Positions 9,779 through 19,435 are shown, counted from the stretch's first letter. The stretch: DNA of 64,000 nt from Fannyhessea vaginae DSM 15829 (GCF_000159235.2 NZ_ACGK02000002.1:184522-248521), one strand, 5' to 3'. The notes: generated by a model not told the origin, from the letters alone. Program-made: numbers and translations.

Positions 9779-11029
9779 ATGGCTAACGGGCTATACGTCC
9801 ACAGCGAGATTGGTACTCTTAAAAAGGTTTTGCTTCATCGCCCAGGCGAAGAGCTTCTTAATCTTCCGCCAGATGATTTAGGACGCCTTTTATTTGACGA
9901 TGTACCATTTCTCGATGTTGCTCAAGCAGAACACGATCGTTTTGCCGAAATTTTACGCGAGCAGGGTGTAGAAGTTTTGTATCTTGAGAAACTGGTTGCT
10001 GAGGCTCTTGATGCAGCCGGTTCGCGAGAGGAATTTACCAATCAATGGCTTGATGAATCAGGTCTTCACGGAACTCATACACGTGCTGCCGTTAAAGAAT
10101 TTATGGATTCAATTAAAGATACTCAAACATTTGTAGAAAAATGTATCGCAGGAATCCGCAAGAACGAGATCGATTTGCCTGATCGTTCTAATAATCTTTT
10201 GGTAGACATGGTTAATATGAACCAAGGTTCCGATTCCGATTTGTTAATTGACCCTATGCCTAATACATACTTTACGCGTGACCCGTTTGCTATCGTTGGC
10301 AAGGGCGTTAACCTTAATCGTATGTTCTCGGTTACGCGCAATCGCGAAACACTCTTTGGTAAATATATTTTCCGTGACCATCCAGATTATAACGATGCTC
10401 CTTTATGGTATCGTCGCGATGCAGCTTATCACACAGAAGGTGGAGACGTACTCAACCTCAATGCGCATACCATTGCCATTGGTATTTCACAGCGTACCCA
10501 AGCTTCTGCTATTGACTGCTTAGCACAGCATATGTTCTGGGATAAGTCCGATGAGTGCGAAATCGATACAATTTATGCGTTTAATATTCCGGTATCTCGT
10601 GCGTTCATGCATCTTGATACAGTCTTTACGCAAATTGATGTTGATAAGTTCACCATTCATCCTGGTATTTTGGGCACTTTGCAGGTATTTAAGCTGACTG
10701 CAGGTTCGGTACCTGGAGAAGTTAAGATCGAAGAAATGAACGACACGCTTGAGCACATCTTAAGCAAAGCTTTGGGTCTTGATCATGTTACGCTGATTCA
10801 GTGTGGTAATGGTGATCCTGTTGCCGCCGCTCGTGAACAGTGGAATGATGGTTCCAACACGCTCACCGTTGCACCTGGTAAGATTTGCGTTTACCAGCGC
10901 AACACGGTAACAAATGACGCGCTGTATAAAGCAGGCCTTGAGCTTTTGGTTGTTCCATCAGCTGAGCTTTCTCGTGGTCGCGGAGGCCCACGTTGTATGA
11001 GCATGCCGTTTGTTCGTGAAGATTTGTAA
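9779..11029 (+). CDS. arcA: Arginine deiminase
   Basis: 416 residues, usual length. It converts arginine to citrulline and ammonia, the first step of the ADI pathway. Motifs: N-terminal GTLKKVLLHRPGEEL, NTYFTRDPF, HTEGGDVLNL, HLDTVFTQ, and the catalytic Cys in GRGGPRCMSMP near the C-terminus, all as expected for an active enzyme. The start is set at ATG 9779 because AGGAGG lies 6 bp upstream; an in-frame TTG at 9749 has no such site. arcB follows with a hairpin between them, so the two are probably co-transcribed with partial termination. Confidence 0.97.
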   Translation: MANGLYVHSEIGTLKKVLLHRPGEELLNLPPDDLGRLLFDDVPFLDVAQAEHDRFAEILREQGVEVLYLEKLVAEALDAAGSREEFTNQWLDESGLHGTHTRAAVKEFMDSIKDTQTFVEKCIAGIRKNEIDLPDRSNNLLVDMVNMNQGSDSDLLIDPMPNTYFTRDPFAIVGKGVNLNRMFSVTRNRETLFGKYIFRDHPDYNDAPLWYRRDAAYHTEGGDVLNLNAHTIAIGISQRTQASAIDCLAQHMFWDKSDECEIDTIYAFNIPVSRAFMHLDTVFTQIDVDKFTIHPGILGTLQVFKLTAGSVPGEVKIEEMNDTLEHILSKALGLDHVTLIQCGNGDPVAAAREQWNDGSNTLTVAPGKICVYQRNTVTNDALYKAGLELLVVPSAELSRGRGGPRCMSMPFVREDL

Positions 11030-11037
11030 CAGATTAT

Positions 11038-11067
11038 AAACCGGAAGTTAAGCGCTTCCGGTTTTAT
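11038..11067 (+). terminator. Hairpin between arcA and arcB
   Basis: 10-bp perfect stem AAACCGGAAG/CTTCCGGTTT with a 7-nt loop and a short T-rich tail. It sits within the probable arcAB transcript, so it likely sets the arcA:arcB ratio or protects the arcA mRNA end. Confidence 0.75.
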
Positions 11068-11094
11068 ATGACTGCCCTTTAGAAAGGAAAACAC

Positions 11095-12087
11095 ATGGGT
11101 GTTAATTTAAGTGGTAGAAGTTTTCTGAAATTGCTCGATTTCTCAACCGAGGAAATTAAATACCTCATCGATTTAAGCGCAGAATTCAAACGCATGAAGA
11201 TGGCAGGTGTTCCGCACCGTTATCTTGAAGGCAAAAACATTGTGCTTCTTTTTGAGAAAACTTCAACTCGTACGCGCTGCTCCTTTGAGGTTGGCGGTAT
11301 GGACTTAGGTATGGGCGTTACGTACCTTGAGCCAGGATCTTCGCAGATGGGTAAAAAAGAGTCTATCGAAGATACTGCGCGCGTTTTAGGCCGTATGTAC
11401 GATGGTATTGAGTACCGTGGTTTTGAGCAAGAAAAGGTTGAGTGTTTAGCAAAAAATGCTGGCGTTCCTGTTTGGAATGGACTTACTACTGAGTTCCACC
11501 CAACTCAAATGATTGCCGATATGCTTACCATCCAAGAGAACTTTGGTCGCTTAAAAGGTCTTAACTTTACCTTTATGGGCGATGCTGGTAACAATGTAGG
11601 AAATTCGCTTATGGTTGCTTGCGCAAAGCTTGGTCTTAACTTTACTGCTTGCGGTCCTCGCGAACAAATGCCACATCCTGAGCTTGTAGAAACCTGCAAA
11701 AAGCTGGCTGCTGAACATGGTTCAACTATTACGCTTACCGAAGACGTTCACGAAGGAACCAAAAATGCCGATGTTATTTATACCGACATTTGGGTATCTA
11801 TGGGCGAGCCTGATAGCATTTGGGCTGAGCGCATTAAACTTTTGGAGCCTTATCGTGTTACCAAAGAAGTTATGGCAAACGCACACGACGATGTAATCTT
11901 CATGCACTGTCTGCCTTCTTTCCACGACACAAACACCACCATTGGTAAAGATATTGCCGAGAAATTTGGCGTTACCGAGATGGAAGTTGCCGACGAGGTC
12001 TTTGAGTCTAAACAGTCTAAGGTATTTGACGAAGCAGAAAATCGTATGCACACCATTAAGGCTGTTATGTACGCAACGCTTAAATAG
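11095..12087 (+). CDS. arcB: Ornithine carbamoyltransferase (catabolic)
   Basis: 330 residues. Second ADI-pathway step: citrulline plus phosphate to ornithine and carbamoyl phosphate. Carbamoyl-phosphate motif STRTRCSFE is near residue 57, followed by the FHPTQ motif and ornithine-binding HCLPSFHD near 270. GAAAGGAAA precedes the ATG by about 5 bp. No arcC (carbamate kinase) is next to it, so ATP production from carbamoyl phosphate must use a kinase encoded elsewhere. Confidence 0.97.
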   Translation: MGVNLSGRSFLKLLDFSTEEIKYLIDLSAEFKRMKMAGVPHRYLEGKNIVLLFEKTSTRTRCSFEVGGMDLGMGVTYLEPGSSQMGKKESIEDTARVLGRMYDGIEYRGFEQEKVECLAKNAGVPVWNGLTTEFHPTQMIADMLTIQENFGRLKGLNFTFMGDAGNNVGNSLMVACAKLGLNFTACGPREQMPHPELVETCKKLAAEHGSTITLTEDVHEGTKNADVIYTDIWVSMGEPDSIWAERIKLLEPYRVTKEVMANAHDDVIFMHCLPSFHDTNTTIGKDIAEKFGVTEMEVADEVFESKQSKVFDEAENRMHTIKAVMYATLK

Positions 12088-12157
12088 AAGGTTCGACTTT
12101 CGACCCTCTTGGTCTTGCAAGAACTTTTGTGAGAATTTGCACGTATAGTTAGTATTC

Positions 12158-12195
12158 ACCTGCATCATAGGTTGCACCTAAGATGCAGGTTTTTT
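12158..12195 (+). terminator. Rho-independent terminator of arcB
   Basis: ACCTGCATC/GATGCAGGT stem (9 bp), an A-A mismatch, then TAGGT/ACCTA with a 3-nt loop, followed by TTTTTA. A strong terminator separating arcB from arcD. Confidence 0.92.
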
Positions 12196-12656
12196 ATAAC
12201 CAAACATATACGTAGAATAGTGCGTCGTATTGATTATTCATGTATACAGTGCTTAATACGTATTTTTTCTAATTTATGAATAAAATAACAACTATATTGC
12301 ATAAAAATTCCTGCTTATACGTAAGAATCTAAAAGGCATTTTTTATATAGAATCATATAAATAAAAAAATCTGTCGTATTGATATTTAATAAAAGACAAG
12401 GTAATACAATAATTTATGTTGCTTGTTTCTGCGCGTGCGTATGTGTAGCATTCCAGCACTGGTTTATAAAGCTCTAAATAATGATATTCAATACCGTTAA
12501 CGCTTTAATGCATAACGTTAACCGAATTACATGATTGCCTCTATCAAAAATTCTTCATATGTTCTACAATATTCTTACAAAGAGCCCGACGTGCAGAGTT
12601 TGAGCATGTTGATGGCGAAGCATGTAATGTATGTATGCGGTGAAAGGAGTTGCGAG
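12196..12656 (+). promoter_or_regulatory. arcD upstream region with ARG-box-like sites and an inverted repeat
   Basis: About 460 bp without a gene. Three ArgR-like sequences: TATTGATTATTCAT (12228-12241), TGAATAAAATAACA (12277-12290) and TGCATAAAAATTCC (12298-12311); the last differs from TGAATWWWWATTCA at two positions. Closer to the gene, GTTAACG (12496-12502) and CGTTAAC (12516-12522) form a perfect inverted repeat. ACCGTTAACC-like sequence also occurs before arcA near 9615-9625. Regulatory role is inferred. Confidence 0.45.
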
Positions 12657-14234
12657 ATGGATTCTACAACTACGCAACCGAAGAAAAAGAGAGAGATGCT
12701 TACGTCCTTCTCCATTATCTTCATTCTCCTCATCCTTGTAGCGCTGATATCGGTAGCAATAGCTCCCTTTGTTCCTGGTATTACAGCTGTTACGGTGGGT
12801 GATTTCTTCATGAGCCCTGTTAAGGGTTTTGGAGATGCGCTTGGTGTGTGTTTATTTGTTTTGGTTATTGGTGGCTTTTTAGGCATCGTTAACAAAACAG
12901 ATGCTCTTAACACTGGTATTTCCGTACTGGTCAAGAACATGAAAGGTAATGAGCTTAAACTCATTCCAATTCTTATGGCATTGTTTGCCCTTGGCGGATC
13001 TACTTATGGCATGTGCGAAGAGACGGTTGGATTCTATGCACTTCTTTCTGCAACTATGATGGCTGCAGGCTATGACTCACTTACAGGTGCTATGATCGTG
13101 CTTCTTGGTGCTGGTGTTGGTTGCTTGGGCTCAACTGTTAACCCATTTTGTACCGGTGTTGCAGCGTCAGCTTTGGTAGACAAAGGCATTACAGTAGACC
13201 AAGGCGTTATTATTGGTCTTGGTGCTGTTTTACTTGTTGTCTCCTATGTTATTGCTGTTTTCTTTACGATGCAGTATGCAAAGAGCGTTAAAGCAGATCC
13301 AAGTCGCACCTTGATGAGTCTTGACGAAGTTAAAGCTGCCGATGAAGTATACAGAACTGAAGAAGAGGAAGCTAATAAAGATGTTGCACTGACCACAAGA
13401 CAAAAAATTTCTTTGTGGATATTTGCTATTACCTTTGTTATCATGATCATCTCTTTCATTCCTTGGACAAAGCTTGGCGTTAACTTCTTTGAATGTGATG
13501 CAGCTTCTCACGATGAAGTAACACAAGTGGCTCCTGCAGACCTTACTAAGACTTTTAAAGAAAAAGAGCTTGGTGAACTTAAAATCGAAGGCAATGCAAA
13601 CTTTAGTGTTAAAAAAGAAGTAGTTGATAATGCTGGTTGGTCTTCCTTGCTAACTGGTGTTCCACTGGGGCAATGGTACTTCCCTGAATCAACTACGTGG
13701 TTCCTTATTATGGCCATTGTTATTGGTGTTGTTGGTGGTTTATCCGAGCACGAAATCGTTGATTCCTTCATGCGCGGATCTGGTGAGATCATAAGCGTTG
13801 CTATGATTATTGCAGTTTCTCGTGCTGTTTCTGTACTTATGAGCTCAACTGGTTTGGCAGACTGGATTCTTAATTCGTCATCCGAGGCACTTTCTGGTAC
13901 GTCAGGTGTTATCTTCTCGGTAGGTGCATATTTCCTGTACTTTGTACTGTCATTCCTTATTCCATCAACTTCTGGTATGGCAACAGTTTCTATGCCGATT
14001 ATGGGACCTCTTGCCCAAAACCTTGGCTTTAACCCTGCGGTTATGGTTATGATCTTTGCGTCCGCTTCTGGTGTTGTAAATCTGTTTACTCCAACCAACG
14101 GTGCAATTATGGGTGGTTTGGCACTCTCCCGTATTGAGTATGGAACTTGGCTTAAGTTTGTGGTTCGAGTTGTTGTAGCTATTGTTATTAGCAACTTGAT
14201 TATCTTAAGTGTTGCATTAATGGTATTACGTTAA
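12657..14234 (+). CDS. arcD: YfcC/DcuC-family transporter, probable arginine/ornithine antiporter
   Basis: 525 residues with about 12 hydrophobic segments in two halves separated by a charged cytosolic loop (about 205-270 and an acidic stretch near 285-340). Conserved family patches include GGSTYGMCEETVGFY, GCLGSTVNPFCTG and PSTSGMATVSMP. YfcC-family proteins serve as ArcD arginine/ornithine exchangers next to arc genes in several streptococci; the location after arcAB supports that role. The start is ATG 12657, 7 bp after AAGGAG; upstream in-frame Met codons lack a ribosome-binding site. Could instead carry another amino acid or dicarboxylate. Confidence 0.82.
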   Translation: MDSTTTQPKKKREMLTSFSIIFILLILVALISVAIAPFVPGITAVTVGDFFMSPVKGFGDALGVCLFVLVIGGFLGIVNKTDALNTGISVLVKNMKGNELKLIPILMALFALGGSTYGMCEETVGFYALLSATMMAAGYDSLTGAMIVLLGAGVGCLGSTVNPFCTGVAASALVDKGITVDQGVIIGLGAVLLVVSYVIAVFFTMQYAKSVKADPSRTLMSLDEVKAADEVYRTEEEEANKDVALTTRQKISLWIFAITFVIMIISFIPWTKLGVNFFECDAASHDEVTQVAPADLTKTFKEKELGELKIEGNANFSVKKEVVDNAGWSSLLTGVPLGQWYFPESTTWFLIMAIVIGVVGGLSEHEIVDSFMRGSGEIISVAMIIAVSRAVSVLMSSTGLADWILNSSSEALSGTSGVIFSVGAYFLYFVLSFLIPSTSGMATVSMPIMGPLAQNLGFNPAVMVMIFASASGVVNLFTPTNGAIMGGLALSRIEYGTWLKFVVRVVVAIVISNLIILSVALMVLR

Positions 14235-14290
14235 TGGTTGTGTAGACTCTTAAACCGTTTACCATACTTGTTTGTATCAAGGTTTGATAT

Positions 14291-14319
14291 GCCCGTCTCG
14301 CTTGAGGCGGGCATGTTTT
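14291..14319 (+). terminator. Rho-independent terminator of arcD
   Basis: GCCCGTCTC/GAGGCGGGC stem (one G-U), loop GCTT, then a T run. Confidence 0.9.
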
Positions 14320-14594
14320 TAAGAAATGCTAAACTAGATACCTTGAGTTTTGATATAGAAATGAAATTGCTATTTTTTACAAAAAAATCTTGAAATCACC
14401 ATACCTAATAAGATATTCTGTTTAATGCATATGTTGTTTCGTGCATACATGCGTGTGCGTAACAGCTTTGCACTTATATCTGTTGGCCCCCGAGAGCATG
14501 TACGTTTGCATTTGTTTGTAAACAAGCTTTACCACGCCTTGTGATTAAAGCACCAACCATGTACCGGGGCCCCGTATTTGAAGGGGGTCCACCT
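14320..14594 (+). promoter_or_regulatory. rpsA leader with G/C-rich pairing near the ribosome-binding site
   Basis: Non-coding between arcD and rpsA. GGCCCCCG (14485-14492) can pair with GGGGCC (14566-14571), or alternatively with the GGGGGTCC that includes the Shine-Dalgarno sequence (14583-14590). CGGGGCCCCG (14565-14574) is a perfect palindrome. These mutually exclusive pairings just before an S1 gene suggest translational autoregulation; inferred only. Confidence 0.35.
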
Positions 14595-15788
14595 TTGAGT
14601 GAGATTCAAAACTCGTCTATTTTCTCATTAGATGATGTTTCCGATGATGAGCTTAATAGCCTTATCGATGGAACCATCACCGATTTTGATGAGGGAGACC
14701 TGGTAACAGGTACCGTTGTTAAAATTGAGCACGATGAGGTATTGTTGGACATCGGCTTTAAGTCCGAAGGCGTTATTCCAGCTCGTGAGTTGTCTATTCG
14801 TAAAGATGCAAGCCCAGAAGAGCTTGTACATATGGGTGACACCATCGAGGCTTTGGTTCTTCAAAAAGAAGACAAAGAAGGTCGTCTTATTCTTTCTAAG
14901 AAACGCGCCGAGTACGAGCGTGCTTGGAATGCTGTTGAAGAGAAGTTTAAAGCTGGCGTTAATGTTGAAGGTGAAGTTATCGAGGTCGTTAAGGGCGGTC
15001 TTATCCTTGATATCGGTCTTCGCGGATTCTTGCCTGCTTCTCTTGTAGACCTTCGCCGTGTTAAAGATCTGAGCGCTTACATGGGAACTCGCATTGAGGC
15101 TCGTGTTATCGAGATGGATCGCAACCGTAATAACGTTGTTCTTTCTCGTCGTGTTGTATTGGAAGCTGCTCGTAAAGCCGAGCGTTCTGAGATCCTCACT
15201 AAGCTTAAACCTGGTATGAAACTTAAAGGTACCGTTTCTTCTATCGTTGAATTTGGTGCATTTGTAGACCTTGGCGGTATCGACGGTCTTATCCACATTT
15301 CGGAACTTTCTTGGAACCACGTTAACCACCCAGCAGAGGTTGTAAAAGTTGGTCAAGAAGTAGAAGTTCAGGTTTTGGATATCGACCTTAACCGTGAGCG
15401 CATTTCTTTGGGTCTTAAGCAAACTACCGAGGATCCATGGCGCGTTCTTGTTAAGAAATACCCAATTGGCGCAATCGTTGAAGGTACTGTAACCAAACTT
15501 GTTACCTTTGGTGCGTTTGTAGACCTTGGTAATGGGGTAGAGGGCTTGGTTCACATTTCAGAGATGGCAAAGGCTCATGTAGATGCTCCTGCTCAGGTTT
15601 GCAAAGTTGGCGATGTTGTACAAGTTAAGGTTATGGAAATTGACCTTGAACGTCGTCGCATTTCTCTGTCTATTAAGGCAGCTGCAGAAACCCTTGGTAC
15701 AGACCAAGACGAAGAAGCAAACGATGCTGCACCTGCTGATGAAGCACCAGTAGAAGATGCTGAGTCACAAGCTTCCACCGAAGCTTAG
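14595..15788 (+). CDS. rpsA: Ribosomal protein S1
   Basis: 397 residues with four S1 RNA-binding domains: about 30-105 (GDLVTGTVVKI…), 118-185 (GVNVEGEVIEV…), 205-275 (FGAFVDLGGIDGLIHISEL) and 290-360 (FGAFVDLGNGVEGLVHISEM), then an acidic Ala/Glu-rich tail. It binds mRNA and helps initiation on the 30S subunit. TTG 14595 is chosen: it follows AAGGGGG by 7 bp and gives MSEIQNSSIFSLDDVS. The upstream GTG 14541 and ATG 14559 have no ribosome-binding site and would add Pro/Gly-rich leader residues. Confidence 0.93.
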   Translation: MSEIQNSSIFSLDDVSDDELNSLIDGTITDFDEGDLVTGTVVKIEHDEVLLDIGFKSEGVIPARELSIRKDASPEELVHMGDTIEALVLQKEDKEGRLILSKKRAEYERAWNAVEEKFKAGVNVEGEVIEVVKGGLILDIGLRGFLPASLVDLRRVKDLSAYMGTRIEARVIEMDRNRNNVVLSRRVVLEAARKAERSEILTKLKPGMKLKGTVSSIVEFGAFVDLGGIDGLIHISELSWNHVNHPAEVVKVGQEVEVQVLDIDLNRERISLGLKQTTEDPWRVLVKKYPIGAIVEGTVTKLVTFGAFVDLGNGVEGLVHISEMAKAHVDAPAQVCKVGDVVQVKVMEIDLERRRISLSIKAAAETLGTDQDEEANDAAPADEAPVEDAESQASTEA

Positions 15789-15840
15789 ATACTAAGCTAG
15801 TTATTCACTGCTTGCTACGTGGCAACATTTGAATGTTTGA

Positions 15841-15869
15841 AAAGAGGCTGTTTTTCAGCCTCTTTTTTG
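15841..15869 (+). terminator. Rho-independent terminator of rpsA
   Basis: AAAAGAGGCTG/CAGCCTCTTTT perfect 11-bp stem with loop TTTTT and a T run. Confidence 0.94.
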
Positions 15870-16021
15870 TATAGAGGTTGTCTTATTGGCATCTTGGCTG
15901 TTAATCGCCTTATCTATTACTCATATAGATGTCTAACAAGCAAGAAAATATAAGTGAGTTCGTATAAGATTTGTGCTAAATAAAAAACTTTTAATTTTTG
16001 TTTCCAAATGATAACAAAACG

Positions 16022-16074
16022 TTGTAAACTACATGTTGTGAAGACGTTCACATGAACTTTTCAACCGTTTACAA
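16022..16074 (+). promoter_or_regulatory. CRP/FNR-like palindrome within an inverted repeat, upstream of gap
   Basis: TGTGAAGACGTTCACA (16037-16052) fits TGTGA-N6-TCACA exactly. It is enclosed by TTGTAAAC (16022-16029) and GTTTACAA (16067-16074), a perfect inverted pair. It is about 200 bp before gap. A direct repeat TTTAGCTACA (16146-16155, 16158-16167) lies between. The rest of 15870-16254 is AT-rich with no gene. Likely a regulator-binding region for the glycolytic operon; the regulator is not known. Confidence 0.5.
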
Positions 16075-16254
16075 AATTGTATATCAATTCATATTCAACT
16101 TGGTTAAAAATTCATTGTTTATGTCTTAAGAGTGCTTTGCCACTTTTTAGCTACATGTTTAGCTACACTATATATGTTTTATTTAGTTGTGTATTAATGC
16201 AAAAGGTTCGTGAAGGAAGATAGGCTTCCTGCAAACCTTGCGAAAGGAGAAAGC

Positions 16255-17280
16255 ATGGCAGTTAAGGTTGCTATCAACGGCTTTGGTCGTATTGGTCGTT
16301 TGGCCTTCCGTCAAATGTTCGGTCACGAAGGTTCAGAAATCGTTGCAATTAACGATTTAACCGATCCAAAGATGCTCGCTAACCTCCTCAAGTATGACTC
16401 TTCACAAGGCAACTACGCACGTAATCACTCTGTTGTTGCTGGTGAAGACTCTATTACTGTCGATGGTAAAACCATTAAGATTTACAAAGAAGCAGATGCT
16501 CACAATCTTCCTTGGGGCGAGCTTAATGTAGACGTTGTACTTGAGTGCACTGGTTTTTACACTTCAAAGGCTAAGGCTCAAGCTCACATTGATGCAGGTG
16601 CTAAGAAGGTTGTTATTTCTGCTCCTGCAGGTAAAGATCTTCCTACCATTGTTTACAATGTAAACCACGAAATTCTTACCAAGGACGACAACATCATTTC
16701 TGCTGCTTCCTGCACCACTAACTGCCTTGCTCCTATGGCTAAAGCTCTTAACGACTTTGCTCCTATCCAAAGCGGTATCATGAGCACCATTCACGCATTT
16801 ACTGGTGACCAAATGGTTTTGGATGGTCCTCACCGTAAAGGCGATCTCCGTCGTGCTCGTGCAGCAGCTATCAACATTGTTCCTAACTCAACTGGTGCTG
16901 CTAAGGCAATTGGTTTGGTAATTCCTGAACTCAACGGTAAACTCATTGGTTCTGCTCAGCGTGTTCCTGTACCAACTGGTTCAACCACACTTCTCTTTGC
17001 AGTAGTTAAGAGCGACAAAGAGATCACCGTTGACTCTATCAACGCTGCTATGAAGGCTGCAAGCGATCCTGAGACCTTTGGTTACAACGAAGATCCTATC
17101 GTTTCTTCCGACATTATCGGTATGACTTATGGTTCTTTGTTTGATGCAACTCAAACCATGGTTCAAGATCTTGGCAATGGTCTTTATCAGGTAGAGGTTG
17201 TTTCTTGGTACGACAACGAGAACTCTTACACTTCACAAATGGTACGTACTATTAAGTACTTCGAGAAATTTGTTGCTTAA
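16255..17280 (+). CDS. gap: Glyceraldehyde-3-phosphate dehydrogenase
   Basis: 341 residues. Oxidative phosphorylation of glyceraldehyde-3-phosphate with NAD in glycolysis. NAD-binding [14 protein letters not shown] is at the N-terminus and the catalytic Cys is in [12 protein letters not shown] near residue 157; HAFTGDQ and the C-terminal [13 protein letters not shown] are intact. ATG 16255 is preceded by GAAAGGAG; the in-frame GTG at 16210 is rejected. First gene of gap-pgk-tpiA. Codon use is strongly biased, consistent with high expression. Confidence 0.98.
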   Translation: MAVKVAINGFGRIGRLAFRQMFGHEGSEIVAINDLTDPKMLANLLKYDSSQGNYARNHSVVAGEDSITVDGKTIKIYKEADAHNLPWGELNVDVVLECTGFYTSKAKAQAHIDAGAKKVVISAPAGKDLPTIVYNVNHEILTKDDNIISAASCTTNCLAPMAKALNDFAPIQSGIMSTIHAFTGDQMVLDGPHRKGDLRRARAAAINIVPNSTGAAKAIGLVIPELNGKLIGSAQRVPVPTGSTTLLFAVVKSDKEITVDSINAAMKAASDPETFGYNEDPIVSSDIIGMTYGSLFDATQTMVQDLGNGLYQVEVVSWYDNENSYTSQMVRTIKYFEKFVA

Positions 17281-17306
17281 TCAGCTTTACTAGTTTGCGA
17301 AGCCAC

Positions 17307-17349
17307 AAGGCGCGGTAGCAGCTAAACATAGCCGCGACCGTGCCTTTTT
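17307..17349 (+). terminator. Terminator/attenuator after gap
   Basis: AAGGCGCGGT/ACCGTGCCTT (10 bp, one G-U) with a 20-nt loop, then TTTTTA. It lies between gap and pgk, so it likely reduces read-through and lets gap be expressed above pgk-tpiA. Confidence 0.8.
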
Positions 17350-17429
17350 ATTGAAATTGTGTATTCCATACACACAAGACGCATATTCGTGTATCAACGG
17401 TGCGTCTAAAAGTTAAAAGGAGTCTTACT

Positions 17430-18620
17430 ATGGCCTTTACAAAAAAGACCGTTCGCGACATAGACGTTAATGGCAAACGCGTTCTTATGCGTGTCGACTT
17501 TAACGTACCGGTAAAAGACGGTGTCGTAGGCGATATTACCCGTATTCAAAAAGCTATTCCTACTATTAAGTACCTTAAAGAACATGGTGCAGGTATTGTA
17601 CTTATGAGCCACTTGGGTCGCCCTTCGGGTACTGGTTACGAAGAAGCTCTTTCTTTGGCTCCTGTTGCTAAAAAACTTGAGGAATTGAGCGGCTATAAAG
17701 TATCTTTTGTTGCTGATACCTATGGCGAAGAGGCAAAAGCTGCTGTTGAAGCAGTAAAACCAGGTGACATTTTGTTGCTTGAGAACGTTCGCTTCTTAAA
17801 GGCCGAAAAGAAAAATGACCCCGAAGTTGCAAAGAAGCTTGCATCATATGGTGACATTTTTGTACTCGATGCCTTTGGTACTGCTCACCGTGCACAAGGA
17901 TCTGTCGTAGGACCTGCTGCATATATTCCTGCTGTTGCAGGCTTTTTGCTCGAAAAAGAAGTCGATACACTTACTTCTATTTTCTCTGAGCCTAAGCGTC
18001 CATTTGTTGCTATTGTTGGTGGTTCTAAAGTTTCAAGCAAAATTGGCGTTCTTGACCACTTAATTGATTCGTGCGACACACTTATCATCGGCGGAGGTAT
18101 GGCATACACATTCTTCCTTGCCCAAGGTTATCAAGTTGGTACGTCGCTTCAAGAGCCCGATTGGGTTGAACGCGCAGGTGAAATGCTCAAGAAAGCACAG
18201 GAAAAAGGCGTTAAGATTTTGCTTCCTGTTGACAACATTGTTACCGATCACTTTGGTGAAGACGCTGTAGGAGAAGCTGTTGCTTCTAACGCAATTCCTA
18301 GTGACCGTATGGGCATGGATATTGGTCCTAAAACCGAGAAACTCTATGCAGATGCTGTTTCTGGTGCTGCTACCGTATTTTGGAATGGTCCTATGGGTGT
18401 ATTCGAAATGGATCAATTTGCACACGGTACCGAAGTTGTTGCAAAAGCTATTGCAGATTCTTCTTGCACCTCAATTATTGGCGGTGGAGACTCTGTTGCA
18501 GCTATCAATAAGTTTGGTCTTGCAGATAAGATGAGCTGGATCTCTACTGGTGGTGGAGCATCTATGGAGCTTGTTGAAGGCAAGGCACTTCCAGGAGTGG
18601 AGGCGCTTTTAGATGCGTAA
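17430..18620 (+). CDS. pgk: Phosphoglycerate kinase
   Basis: 396 residues. Transfers phosphate from 1,3-bisphosphoglycerate to ADP. Motifs: RVDFNVPVKDG, SHLGRPSG, LLENVRF, GGSKVSSKI and the C-terminal GGGDSVAA and STGGGASMELVEG. ATG 17430 follows AAAAGGAG by 7 bp; the GTG at 17400 is rejected. The 3' end overlaps tpiA by 8 bp, indicating translational coupling. Confidence 0.98.
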   Translation: MAFTKKTVRDIDVNGKRVLMRVDFNVPVKDGVVGDITRIQKAIPTIKYLKEHGAGIVLMSHLGRPSGTGYEEALSLAPVAKKLEELSGYKVSFVADTYGEEAKAAVEAVKPGDILLLENVRFLKAEKKNDPEVAKKLASYGDIFVLDAFGTAHRAQGSVVGPAAYIPAVAGFLLEKEVDTLTSIFSEPKRPFVAIVGGSKVSSKIGVLDHLIDSCDTLIIGGGMAYTFFLAQGYQVGTSLQEPDWVERAGEMLKKAQEKGVKILLPVDNIVTDHFGEDAVGEAVASNAIPSDRMGMDIGPKTEKLYADAVSGAATVFWNGPMGVFEMDQFAHGTEVVAKAIADSSCTSIIGGGDSVAAINKFGLADKMSWISTGGGASMELVEGKALPGVEALLDA

Positions 18621-19377
18621 TGTAATGATCGCAGGCAACTGGAAAATGAATAAAAATGTCAACGAAGCTACAGAACTTGCATCTGGCTTAGTTGATGAAT
18701 TGCAAGACGGAACTGGTTCGGTCGATGTTGTTGTTTGCCCTCCAACTGTTGACCTTAAAAATGTTGCCGATGTTCTTAAACAAAGCTCGGCTCAAATTGC
18801 TCTTGGTGCTCAAAATGTCTATTGGGAAGAATCAGGCGCATATACTGGTGAAACTGCTCCTTCTATGCTTACAAGTGTTGGAGCAACCTACTGCATTATT
18901 GGACACTCCGAGCGTCGTGGCTATTTTGGAGAAACCGATGAGGATATAAACAAGAAGGCTCAAGCTTTGCTTGCTCATCATATTGTTCCAATTTCTTGCT
19001 GCGGTGAAAGCCTTGAGGTTCGTGAAGCTGGTAAGCATGTTGAGTTTGTTGTTGAGCAAATTAAAGCAGACACCAAAGGTTTAAAGCTTACTGATCCATC
19101 GCAATATGTAGTTGCATATGAGCCAATTTGGGCTATTGGTACAGGCAAAACTGCTACTGCTGCCGATGCACAAGAGGTTTGCTCGGCTATTCGTTCTACC
19201 CTTAAAGAGATCTTTGGCGAAGAGCTTGCTTGCGGCATTCGCATTCTTTATGGCGGATCTGCAAAGCCTGAAAATATCAAGGGCTTCCTTCAAGAGCCTG
19301 ATGTCGATGGTGCATTAGTTGGTGGCGCTTCTCTTAAGGCTGATTCTTTTGCCGCTATGGTTAAAGCTGCAAAATAG
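18613..19377 (+). CDS. tpiA: Triosephosphate isomerase
   Basis: 254 residues. Interconverts dihydroxyacetone phosphate and glyceraldehyde-3-phosphate. Substrate Lys in GNWKMN (about 8-13), catalytic His in IIGHSERR (about 95-102), catalytic Glu in AYEPIWAIGTGKTA (about 165-180), phosphate loop YGGSAKPEN. Its ATG lies within the last codons of pgk, and a GGAG site is inside pgk. Ends the glycolytic operon. Confidence 0.98.
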   Translation: MRNVMIAGNWKMNKNVNEATELASGLVDELQDGTGSVDVVVCPPTVDLKNVADVLKQSSAQIALGAQNVYWEESGAYTGETAPSMLTSVGATYCIIGHSERRGYFGETDEDINKKAQALLAHHIVPISCCGESLEVREAGKHVEFVVEQIKADTKGLKLTDPSQYVVAYEPIWAIGTGKTATAADAQEVCSAIRSTLKEIFGEELACGIRILYGGSAKPENIKGFLQEPDVDGALVGGASLKADSFAAMVKAAK

Positions 19378-19435
19378 TATGTAAATAAGACACTTTTATG
19401 CATGTTTGTGTAGAAGCGCTGTTTTAATACGTTTT

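Noticed and set aside
13508..14194. 228-codon minus-strand frame across arcD
   Set aside because: Complement of a membrane-protein gene; Thr/Ile/Pro-rich nonsense composition.
14541..14594. Upstream GTG/ATG starts for rpsA
   Set aside because: No ribosome-binding site, and they add a non-conserved Pro/Gly-rich leader; TTG 14595 has AAGGGGG and gives the family N-terminus.
14628..15554. 308-codon open frame on the minus strand across rpsA
   Set aside because: Shadow of biased codons in rpsA; no ribosome-binding site or domain pattern.
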